Translations under genes and position numbers: made by a program | Assembly: GCA_023435855.1 (NCBI GenBank) | Contig: JAEZLG010000031.1 | Coordinates: 1-5,478 of the forward strand | Reading direction: 5' to 3' | From: Bacillota bacterium | Lineage (GTDB): Bacteria > Bacillota > Clostridia > Christensenellales > CAG-138 | Length of the DNA: 5,478 bases | Shown: piece after piece, positions 1 through 5,478 of the stretch | Position numbering within the stretch: the first letter of the stretch is position 1 | How the letters are laid out: each line of letters begins with the position of its first letter | Notes under the pieces: model-generated | Told to the model about the DNA's origin: nothing | Seen by the model: the letters and a program-made list of their open reading frames with translations, nothing else | Database searches by the model: none

Positions 1-1453
1 CTTCTACGAGGAGCATGTGCACATTCGCGAAACGAAGCTTATCGCAGCCGAAAACGGATTCCGCGATCACCTCGCAACGCTTCGCGTACCCCGCAAATCC
101 TCCCGCGTGAAGGTCGCCATCGTCGGCGGCGGCCCTGCAGGTCTTTCTGCGGCGTATTTCATTGCCCGCGCAGGGTTTGAAGCTACGATCTTTGAAAAGG
201 AAACAGAGCTTGGCGGCATCGTGCGTCATGTGATACCCGAATTCCGCATCGGTAAATCCGCCATAGACAACGACATACGCCTCATAGAGCGTATGGGCGT
301 GCATTTTGAACTCGGCAAAGCTGCACCTTCTAAGGACGAACTCCTTGAAATGGGGTATACGCACATCATCCTCGCGGTCGGCGCATACATACCCGGCAGG
401 TTCGACTATGAAGGAAGCTCCCTTAACGTAATCGACTTTTTAAGAAGCGCTAAGAACGCTCCCGAGACGCTTAACTTAGGTGAGAACGTAGCCATAATCG
501 GCGGCGGCAACAGCGCCATGGACGCTGCCCGCGCCGCAAAGCAAATCCCGGGCGTGAAACACGTATCCCTCGTATACCGCCGCACCAAAAAGTACATGCC
601 CGCCGAAGAAGAAGAGCTTCGCTTGGCGCTTGAAGACGGCGTAGAGTTTTGCGAACTTCTCGCACCCGTAAAACACGACGGGGAAAACCTCATCTGCCAT
701 AAGATGAAGCTCGGCGCACCCGACAAGAGCGGAAGGCGAAGCCCCGTAGATACGGGCGAAATTGTTACGGTTAAGGCAAACACCGTCATTGCCGCCGTGG
801 GCGAGCATATCGACGAAGCGTTTTTAAAGGGTTACGGCGTAGAATTTGAAAACGGCAAACCCAACTACAAAACGAACAACGTGTTTGTCGCGGGCGATGC
901 ATGGCGCGGCCCCGCTACGGTTGTTGAAGCCATTGCCGATGCAACCAAATGCACGGAAGCGATACTTAACGAGGAACATAAATACGAACTTCCCAAAAAT
1001 GCCTACCCCTCCTACGAGGATGCGCTCAGTAAAAAGCCCGAGCTTCGCTTACCAACCGGATGCGAAGCCGATCGCTGCCTTGCCTGCAACTCGGTATGTG
1101 AAAACTGCGAGACCGTATGCCCCAACCGCGCAAACCTTGCTATAAAGGTGAACGGCAGAAAGATGCGCCAGATACTGCACGTGGATTATATGTGCAACGA
1201 GTGCGGCAACTGTACCACATTCTGCCCTCACGACAGCTCCCCGTACAAGGAAAAGCTTACCCTGTTCCAAAACGAGCACGATTTCTTGGACAGCACGAAC
1301 CCGGGCTTTTATGTGACAGGCGATAACACAATAAGACTTCGCCTCTCGGGCGGTGTGCAGGATGTAGACCTTAACGGGAATAATTCGCTCGACAAGGATT
1401 TGGAAACATTCATCCTGACCGTTTTAAACGACTATCCCTACCTATTAGCCTAA
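1..1453 (+). CDS. ygfK: YgfK-type FAD/iron-sulfur oxidoreductase, C-terminal part (5' end outside window)
   Basis: Probable electron-transfer subunit of a selenium-dependent molybdenum hydroxylase system, cytoplasmic. The frame is open to the left edge (first whole codon at base 2). A GTG at 17 is a possible start, but the family is about 1000 residues long, so this is very likely the last half of a longer gene. Numbering from that GTG: an FAD-binding GGGPAGLSAA motif at 37-46; a second dinucleotide-binding motif, GGGNSAMDAA, at 162-171, followed by VYRR and MPAEEEE as in the GltD/dihydropyrimidine dehydrogenase NADPH site; and a flavin-closing VAGDAWRGPATVVEAI segment at 291-306. Then come cysteine-rich Fe-S regions: C349, C354, C357, C361, C364, C368-P, and a canonical Cx2Cx2Cx3CP at C393, C396, C399, C403. 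The fold and cofactors are clear. The name rests on the order of FAD domain then C-terminal Fe-S domain, and on the molybdenum hydroxylase gene next door. 'Selenate reductase' is a historical label; the actual redox partner is unproven. A GltD-like glutamate synthase small subunit is less likely, because in GltD the Fe-S cysteines precede the FAD domain. Confidence 0.88.
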   Translation, partial: FYEEHVHIRETKLIAAENGFRDHLATLRVPRKSSRVKVAIVGGGPAGLSAAYFIARAGFEATIFEKETELGGIVRHVIPEFRIGKSAIDNDIRLIERMGVHFELGKAAPSKDELLEMGYTHIILAVGAYIPGRFDYEGSSLNVIDFLRSAKNAPETLNLGENVAIIGGGNSAMDAARAAKQIPGVKHVSLVYRRTKKYMPAEEEELRLALEDGVEFCELLAPVKHDGENLICHKMKLGAPDKSGRRSPVDTGEIVTVKANTVIAAVGEHIDEAFLKGYGVEFENGKPNYKTNNVFVAGDAWRGPATVVEAIADATKCTEAILNEEHKYELPKNAYPSYEDALSKKPELRLPTGCEADRCLACNSVCENCETVCPNRANLAIKVNGRKMRQILHVDYMCNECGNCTTFCPHDSSPYKEKLTLFQNEHDFLDSTNPGFYVTGDNTIRLRLSGGVQDVDLNGNNSLDKDLETFILTVLNDYPYLLA

Positions 1454-1470
1454 CAAAACGAATACCATAC

Positions 1471-1497
1471 TGCGGCAAGGGCAGAGCCCTTGCTGCG
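1471..1497 (+). other. Strong intergenic hairpin between ygfK and the molybdenum hydroxylase gene
   Basis: The arms GCAAGGGC (1475-1482) and GCCCTTGC (1486-1493) pair perfectly around an AGA loop. The stem can be extended outward by four pairs, two of them G-U, to 1471/1497. It lies 17 bases after the ygfK stop and about 35 bases before the next ribosome binding site. No run of T follows directly: the only T-tract (1514-1519) starts 16 bases after the stem, so this is not a standard intrinsic terminator. It could be an mRNA processing or stability element that sets different levels for the two genes, or a leaky attenuator. The pairing is seen; the role is inferred. Confidence 0.6.
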
Positions 1498-1532
1498 CAA
1501 TAATGCCGGAAACTTTTTTGACCACCTATATC

Positions 1533-1537
1533 GGAGG
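1533..1537 (+). promoter_or_regulatory. Ribosome binding site of the molybdenum hydroxylase gene
   Basis: GGAGG followed by AAA lies eight bases before the ATG at 1546. This supports that start, and the encoded protein begins directly with the expected ferredoxin-like strand (STFFVNGAPV). Confidence 0.85.
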
Positions 1538-1545
1538 AAACCGTT

Positions 1546-4098
1546 ATGTCTACCTTTTTTGTAAACGGCGCACCCGTTACTGTACAGGAAAACGTAAAAC
1601 TCATTACCTATTTGCGCGATACGCTCGGCCTCACATCGGTCAAAAACGGCTGCAGCGAGGGTGCGTGCGGCACCTGCATGGTAATTATCGACGGCAAAGC
1701 GCAAAAGGCCTGCATACAGCGCACAGACAGGCTTGAAGGCAAAAACATCGTTACCGTGGAAGGGCTGAGCGACCGCGAAAAAGAGGTATATGCTTACGCC
1801 TTTGCACATTGCGGCGCGGTGCAGTGCGGATTTTGCACGCCCGGCATGGTGATAAGCGCCAAAGCCCTAATTGATGCAAACAATGATCCCACCGCAAGCG
1901 ATGTGAAGGATGCCATTAAGGCAAACATCTGCCGCTGCACGGGCTATAAAAAAATTGAAGAAGCCATTCTCCTTTCAGCAAAGCTCTTGCGTGAAAACAC
2001 AAATGTCCCGCATACCCCATATAAAGGGCTCGTCGGCGAAAGCGTCATGCGCGTCGATGCGGTCGGGAAAACACTCGGCACAAGCCTATATGCAGATGAC
2101 CTTACCTTCCCCCAAATGGTCTATGGCTCCGCTGTACGAAGCGCCTATCCGCGCGCAAGGGTTTTATCGATCGATGTGACGGAGGCAAAGGCGCTCCCCG
2201 GTGTTCTCGGTGTGTTTACAGCAGACGATGTACCCGGCAAAAAGAAAATCGGCCACCTGAAACAGGATTGGGATGTTATGATCCCCGTTGGGAGCATCAC
2301 CCATTACCTTGGTGACTCGATTGCGCTCGTGGCGGCAGAAACACCCGAGATTCTTGAGCAGGCCAAATCGCTTGTGAAGGTTACCTATGAGGAACTCCCG
2401 GCTGTGTTGAGTGCTGAAGCGGCACTTGCGAGTGACGCACCGCTTGTGCACGAAGATGGCAACCTTCTTGCGCATGTGCGCTTAAAGCGCGGCGACGCGG
2501 AAGGTAAAATCAAACAAAGCAAATATGTTGTAACAAACCATTTTAGCGTCCCACCCACAGAGCATGCCTTCCTCGAGCCCGAGTGCGCTGTTGCCCTTAT
2601 GGAGGGTGATACGCTTCGCGTTTATTCCGCCGACCAGGGCATCTACCAAACACAGAAGGAATGTGCCATGTGCACAGGGCTCCCCATCGAGAAGGTGCGC
2701 GTCACCGCCATGATGGTAGGCGGCGGTTTTGGCGGCAAGGAGGATATGAGCGTGCAGCACCATGCGGCACTTCTTGCTTACCTCCTAAAGCGGCCCGTTA
2801 AGGTACGTTTGAGCCGCGCTGAAAGCATACTTGTGCACCCCAAGCGCCACCCCATGGAGATGGATTTCACATTAGCCTGCGATGAATTCGGCAGACTCAC
2901 CGCACTGAAAGCGACCATACTTGCCGACTCAGGTGCTTACGCATCCTTGGGCGGTCCGGTTTTACAGCGCGCCTGCACGCATGCCGCAGGACCGTACAAT
3001 TATCAGGATATCGAAATCGAAGGCAAGGCCATGTATACCAATAACCCGCCCGCAGGCGCGTTTCGCGGTTTCGGTGTGACGCAAAGTTGTTTTGCGATGG
3101 AATCTAACCTCAACCAGCTTGCCAAGGTTGTGGGCATTTCCCCGTTTGAGATACGCTACCTAAACGCAATACGCCCGGGTCAGATATTGCCAAACGGACA
3201 GATTGCAGACGAAACCACGGCTTTGGTCGAAACGCTTGATGCCGTGCGCGAAGATTATGAGAAAAACCCGCTTTGCGGCATCGCTTGTGCTTTAAAAAAC
3301 AGCGGCTTAGGCGTGGGCGTTCCCGATACGGGGCGCTGCCGCATCAGCATTATTGACAGCATTGCGCATGTGCGCTCGAGTGCCGCGTGCATCGGGCAGG
3401 GCATGGGAACGGTACAGCTCCAGATGCTCTGCGACGAGACAGGGCTTTCGCCCGACTCTGTCGTGTACGATGTACCCGATACCTCCTATGCACCCAACTC
3501 AGGCAACACCACCGCAAGCCGCCAAACGCTTTTCACAGGCGAAGCCGTTGTGCGCGCCGCGCAGGAACTCAAGGCAGCGCTTCAGGAAGCTGGCTCCTTA
3601 AAAGCCCTTGAAGGACGCGAATTCATCGGCGAATATTTCGGCGCAACCGACCCGTTCGGCTCCGATAAGGAAAATCCGGTGAGCCATATTACCTACGGTT
3701 ATGCAACACATCTTGTGGAGCTAAATGACGATGGGTACATAAAGCGCATCGTCGCAGCACACGACGTGGGTGTCGCCGTTAACCCTGTTGCGCTTGAAGG
3801 CCAAATTGAAGGTGGCGTTGTGATGAGCCTCGGCTATTCGCTTACCGAGGATTTCCCGCTCGTAAACGGTAAACCCACAGCCAAATTCGGCACACTGGGG
3901 CTTTTTAAATCCACCATGACTCCGCCCGTTGAGGCGCGTACGCTTGGCCGCAACAACACAGGCTTAGCTAAAGGTGCTAAGGGCGTGGGCGAAATATGCT
4001 CCATTCCCACCCCGCCTGCCGTAGCGCTTGCCTACGAAAACCGCGACGGGATATTCCGCACCAAGCTGCCACTTGCATCAACGCCGTATAAGAAATAA
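1546..4098 (+). CDS. xdh: Selenium-dependent-type xanthine dehydrogenase: [2Fe-2S] plus molybdopterin domains in one chain
   Basis: A complete 850-residue cytoplasmic molybdenum hydroxylase of the xanthine dehydrogenase family. It probably hydroxylates a purine (hypoxanthine to xanthine, or xanthine to urate), or runs in reverse in urate use. Residues 1-80 are a plant-type ferredoxin domain (C36, C41, C44, C56). Residues 85-150 are the helical [2Fe-2S] domain (C94, C97, C129, C131). From about 163 to the end is the molybdopterin domain. Active-site residues by alignment to bovine enzyme motifs: Q364 (Gln767), GGGFGGKE at 392-399 with E399 (Glu802), R507 in GAFRGFG (Arg880), a cofactor-contacting IGQGMGT at 616-622, and the catalytic base E816 in KGVGE (Glu1261). 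No FAD domain lies between the Fe-S and molybdopterin parts, unlike the roughly 1330-residue eukaryotic enzyme. The size and fusion fit the family called selenium-dependent xanthine dehydrogenase (Enterococcus faecalis type). There the selenium is a labile cofactor ligand, not selenocysteine, and no in-frame TGA is present. Selenium use and exact substrate are inferred; nicotinate or another purine hydroxylase remain possible. It follows ygfK by 92 bases and precedes deoC by 49. Confidence 0.9.
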   Translation: MSTFFVNGAPVTVQENVKLITYLRDTLGLTSVKNGCSEGACGTCMVIIDGKAQKACIQRTDRLEGKNIVTVEGLSDREKEVYAYAFAHCGAVQCGFCTPGMVISAKALIDANNDPTASDVKDAIKANICRCTGYKKIEEAILLSAKLLRENTNVPHTPYKGLVGESVMRVDAVGKTLGTSLYADDLTFPQMVYGSAVRSAYPRARVLSIDVTEAKALPGVLGVFTADDVPGKKKIGHLKQDWDVMIPVGSITHYLGDSIALVAAETPEILEQAKSLVKVTYEELPAVLSAEAALASDAPLVHEDGNLLAHVRLKRGDAEGKIKQSKYVVTNHFSVPPTEHAFLEPECAVALMEGDTLRVYSADQGIYQTQKECAMCTGLPIEKVRVTAMMVGGGFGGKEDMSVQHHAALLAYLLKRPVKVRLSRAESILVHPKRHPMEMDFTLACDEFGRLTALKATILADSGAYASLGGPVLQRACTHAAGPYNYQDIEIEGKAMYTNNPPAGAFRGFGVTQSCFAMESNLNQLAKVVGISPFEIRYLNAIRPGQILPNGQIADETTALVETLDAVREDYEKNPLCGIACALKNSGLGVGVPDTGRCRISIIDSIAHVRSSAACIGQGMGTVQLQMLCDETGLSPDSVVYDVPDTSYAPNSGNTTASRQTLFTGEAVVRAAQELKAALQEAGSLKALEGREFIGEYFGATDPFGSDKENPVSHITYGYATHLVELNDDGYIKRIVAAHDVGVAVNPVALEGQIEGGVVMSLGYSLTEDFPLVNGKPTAKFGTLGLFKSTMTPPVEARTLGRNNTGLAKGAKGVGEICSIPTPPAVALAYENRDGIFRTKLPLASTPYKK

Positions 4099-4134
4099 AA
4101 TGAAGTGTGATGTTGAATAACTTTTTACACATAC

Positions 4135-4141
4135 AGGAGGT
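4135..4141 (+). promoter_or_regulatory. Ribosome binding site of deoC
   Basis: AGGAGGT, a near-full match to the 16S anti-Shine-Dalgarno, sits six bases before the ATG at 4148 and fixes the deoC start. The 49-base gap in which it lies shows no convincing promoter, in keeping with read-through from the upstream genes. Confidence 0.9.
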
Positions 4142-4147
4142 AGCTTC

Positions 4148-4792
4148 ATGCAACTCAACCGCACCATCGATTATACCATTTTAAAGCCCGAAGCCACACG
4201 CGAGCAGGTAAAAAAGCTCTGTGAGGAAGCTAAGCAATACCACTTTGCGAGCGTATGCGTCAACTCCTGCCATGTGGAGCTTGTCTCTGAACTCTTAAAG
4301 GGTAGCGACGTCGCCGCTTGCTGCGTGGTCGGCTTTCCGCTCGGTGCAATGCTTACCTCCGCCAAAGCGTTTGAAACGACTGCCTCCATTGAAAAAGGCG
4401 CACAGGAAATCGACATGGTCATCAACATCGGTGCCGCCAAAGAGGGCAACTGGGCACTCGTCGAGGAGGATATCCGCGCGGTCACAGAGGCTGCCAAAGG
4501 CAAGGCGCTTGTAAAGGTCATCATCGAAACCTGCCTTTTAACCGATGACGAAAAAGCGCAAGCCTGCCTTTGCGCTAAGCGTGCGGGTGCAGAGTATGTA
4601 AAAACGAGCACCGGCTTTTCAACAGGCGGCGCGACCGAAGCGGACGTTAAGCTCATGCGCAAGACCGTCGGCCCCGATATGGGCGTAAAAGCCTCGGGCG
4701 GCGTTCGTACGCGCGAGGATGCCGATAAAATGCTGAAAGCCGGAGCCACACGCCTTGGCACAAGTGGTGGCGTAAAATTAATGGCAGAGTAA
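4148..4792 (+). CDS. deoC: Deoxyribose-phosphate aldolase
   Basis: Class I (Schiff-base) aldolase that cleaves 2-deoxy-D-ribose 5-phosphate into acetaldehyde and D-glyceraldehyde 3-phosphate, the last step of deoxynucleoside breakdown; cytoplasmic TIM barrel. The 214-residue length fits the short bacterial form of the family (about 210-225; the E. coli enzyme is about 260). Visible motifs: the N-terminal DYTILKPEAT segment (residues 8-17; most members have DHT, so Y9 is a mild deviation), the GFPLG loop at 62-66, D89 in EIDMVINIG (equivalent to E. coli Asp102), the Schiff-base lysine K152 in VKTSTGF, the second active-site lysine K181 in KASGGVRT, and a phosphate-binding GTSGG near 204-208. 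All catalytic residues are present, so it should be active. It lies 49 bases after the molybdenum hydroxylase gene on the same strand and is followed by a strong terminator, so it is probably the last gene of the operon. This suggests that sugar from deoxynucleosides is used alongside purine-base oxidation. Confidence 0.96.
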   Translation: MQLNRTIDYTILKPEATREQVKKLCEEAKQYHFASVCVNSCHVELVSELLKGSDVAACCVVGFPLGAMLTSAKAFETTASIEKGAQEIDMVINIGAAKEGNWALVEEDIRAVTEAAKGKALVKVIIETCLLTDDEKAQACLCAKRAGAEYVKTSTGFSTGGATEADVKLMRKTVGPDMGVKASGGVRTREDADKMLKAGATRLGTSGGVKLMAE

Positions 4793-4814
4793 TCTAACTC
4801 AAAATTAAAAGTAA

Positions 4815-4855
4815 GAAGGGCGGTTTTGCTTGTGCAAAACCGCCCTTTTGTTTTT
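4815..4855 (+). terminator. Intrinsic terminator after deoC, possibly bidirectional
   Basis: A perfect 14-base stem (4816-4829 with 4834-4847; arms AAGGGCGGTTTTGC and GCAAAACCGCCCTT) around a TTGT loop, followed by TTGTTTTT. It starts 23 bases after the deoC stop. On the minus strand the hairpin is followed by a looser T-rich stretch (complement of 4801-4814), so it may also stop transcription of the convergent transporter gene, whose stop codon ends 18 bases to the right of the stem. Confidence 0.93.
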
Positions 4856-4864
4856 GTTGCCTTC

Positions 4865-5478
4865 TTATGTTGTTGCTTCAAGAGTTTTCTTTTTCCGCGG
4901 GAGCTGTGCAAGTACAATTGCCGTAAACATGACTCCGCAGCCGATAAGCTCACGCGCGCTTAAGCTCTGGTTTAAGAAAAGCCAGCCCGCAAGTACTGCG
5001 ATGCACGATTCCAAACTCAATATGAGCGACGCAACGCTTGGGTTCATCCCCTTTTGACCGATAATCTGGAATGTGTACGCCACACCGCACGATAGTACGC
5101 CCGCGTAAATAAGGGGAGCCCATGCGCTCAAAATGCTTTCAAGCGACGGCTTTTCAAAGATAAACGCAGCGGTCAAACCTATAACGCTGTTTACGAAAAA
5201 CTGCAGCATCGAAAGCATAACGCCGTCTGTCTTTGGTGCAAAATGATCGACCACCAGTATATGTACCGCAAAAAGCACCGCACAACCAAGCGTTAGCATG
5301 TCCCCGAAATTGACGCTGAAAGCTTCGGTGATACATAAAAGATATAAACCTATCAAAGCAATAAATGCGCTCACCCACACGAGAGCGCCTGTTTTTCGCT
5401 TCAAAAACAACCCGAAAATGGGCACCAATACGATATAAAGTGCCGTAATAAAGCCGGATTTCCCAACGGTCGTATAAA
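4865..5478 (-). CDS. EamA/DMT-superfamily membrane transporter, C-terminal part (5' end outside window)
   Basis: Partial multi-pass inner-membrane protein of the drug/metabolite transporter superfamily. The frame stays open to the right edge. A TTG at 5428 is a possible start, but codons upstream of it still encode family-like sequence (GKSGFITALYIVLVPIFGLF), so the true start lies outside. About 204 codons are visible and contain roughly seven hydrophobic helices: the last two of the first EamA repeat, then the complete second repeat beginning near FGDMLTLGCAVLFAVHILVVDHF. Typical features of the second repeat are the helix with GVLSCGVAYTFQIIGQK and the following NPSVASLILSLESCIAVLAGWLFLNQSLSARELIGC segment. 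The chain ends in a basic cytoplasmic tail (PRKKKTLEATT). The substrate cannot be told from sequence; members export amino acids, metabolites or drugs. It is convergent with deoC and separated from it by the terminator, so it is probably not part of the purine operon. Confidence 0.92.
   Translation of the reverse strand, partial: YTTVGKSGFITALYIVLVPIFGLFLKRKTGALVWVSAFIALIGLYLLCITEAFSVNFGDMLTLGCAVLFAVHILVVDHFAPKTDGVMLSMLQFFVNSVIGLTAAFIFEKPSLESILSAWAPLIYAGVLSCGVAYTFQIIGQKGMNPSVASLILSLESCIAVLAGWLFLNQSLSARELIGCGVMFTAIVLAQLPRKKKTLEATT

Noticed and set aside
17..19. GTG as the true start of the first gene
   Set aside because: The frame is open upstream to the window edge, and YgfK proteins have several hundred more residues before the FAD domain. 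The gene is more likely cut by the window.
406..808. Overlapping minus-strand frames of 127 and 110 codons inside ygfK
   Set aside because: They are antisense shadows of the conserved NAD(P)H-binding region and show no family features.
1514..1519. The T-run after the intergenic hairpin as part of a terminator
   Set aside because: It begins 16 bases after the stem, too far for intrinsic termination, and a co-functional gene follows on the same strand.
1450..1809. A 119-codon minus-strand frame across the ygfK-xdh gap
   Set aside because: It covers the hairpin and the antisense of the ferredoxin domain, and the product resembles nothing known. A divergent small gene inside the operon is unlikely.
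1546..4098. A selenocysteine codon in the selenium-dependent enzyme
   Set aside because: The reading frame has no internal TGA. In this family selenium is a cofactor ligand and is not inserted by recoding.
4171..4953. A 260-codon open frame on the minus strand across deoC and the terminator
   Set aside because: It lies antisense to a complete, motif-intact deoC, runs through the terminator hairpin into the transporter gene, and its translation is low-complexity (rich in Ser, Ala and Thr) with no recognisable motif.
5426..5428. TTG as the start of the transporter gene
   Set aside because: In-frame codons continue upstream to the edge and encode sequence typical of an EamA membrane helix, so the gene extends beyond the window.

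Overview
The window looks like chromosomal DNA from an anaerobic member of the Bacillota (Clostridia-like). That is an inference from gene content and from strong AGGAGG-type ribosome binding sites; no taxonomic marker is present. It is densely coding, with moderate base composition by eye. It holds four protein genes, two of them cut by the window edges. I see no tRNA, rRNA, CRISPR array, insertion sequence or origin.

Layout: (1) bases 1-1453, plus strand, the C-terminal part of a YgfK-type flavin/iron-sulfur oxidoreductase ('putative selenate reductase subunit YgfK'), with its N-terminal part outside the window. (2) A 92-base gap holding a strong hairpin. (3) 1546-4098, plus strand, a complete 850-residue molybdenum hydroxylase of the xanthine dehydrogenase family. 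It has two [2Fe-2S] domains fused directly to the molybdopterin domain and no FAD domain, the architecture of the selenium-dependent xanthine dehydrogenase family. (4) A 49-base gap, then 4148-4792, plus strand, deoC, deoxyribose-phosphate aldolase. (5) A near-perfect hairpin terminator at 4815-4855. (6) 4865 to the right edge, minus strand, the C-terminal part of an EamA/DMT-family membrane transporter, convergent with the operon.

The three plus-strand genes probably form the end of one operon for anaerobic purine or nucleoside breakdown. The hydroxylase would oxidise a purine such as xanthine or hypoxanthine. YgfK carries FAD, a probable NAD(P)H site and two cysteine-rich Fe-S regions, so it could supply the flavin and electron-transfer part that the hydroxylase lacks. 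DeoC would recover carbon from the deoxyribose 5-phosphate released when deoxynucleosides are stripped of their base. The pairing of YgfK with this hydroxylase matches the known selenium-dependent molybdenum hydroxylase neighbourhoods (the ygfK/ssnA/xdhD region of E. coli and uric-acid/purine clusters of gut anaerobes). The window is therefore a variant of a known system. I found no wholly undescribed system in it; the points most worth checking are the missing flavin subunit, the link to deoC and the intergenic hairpin.
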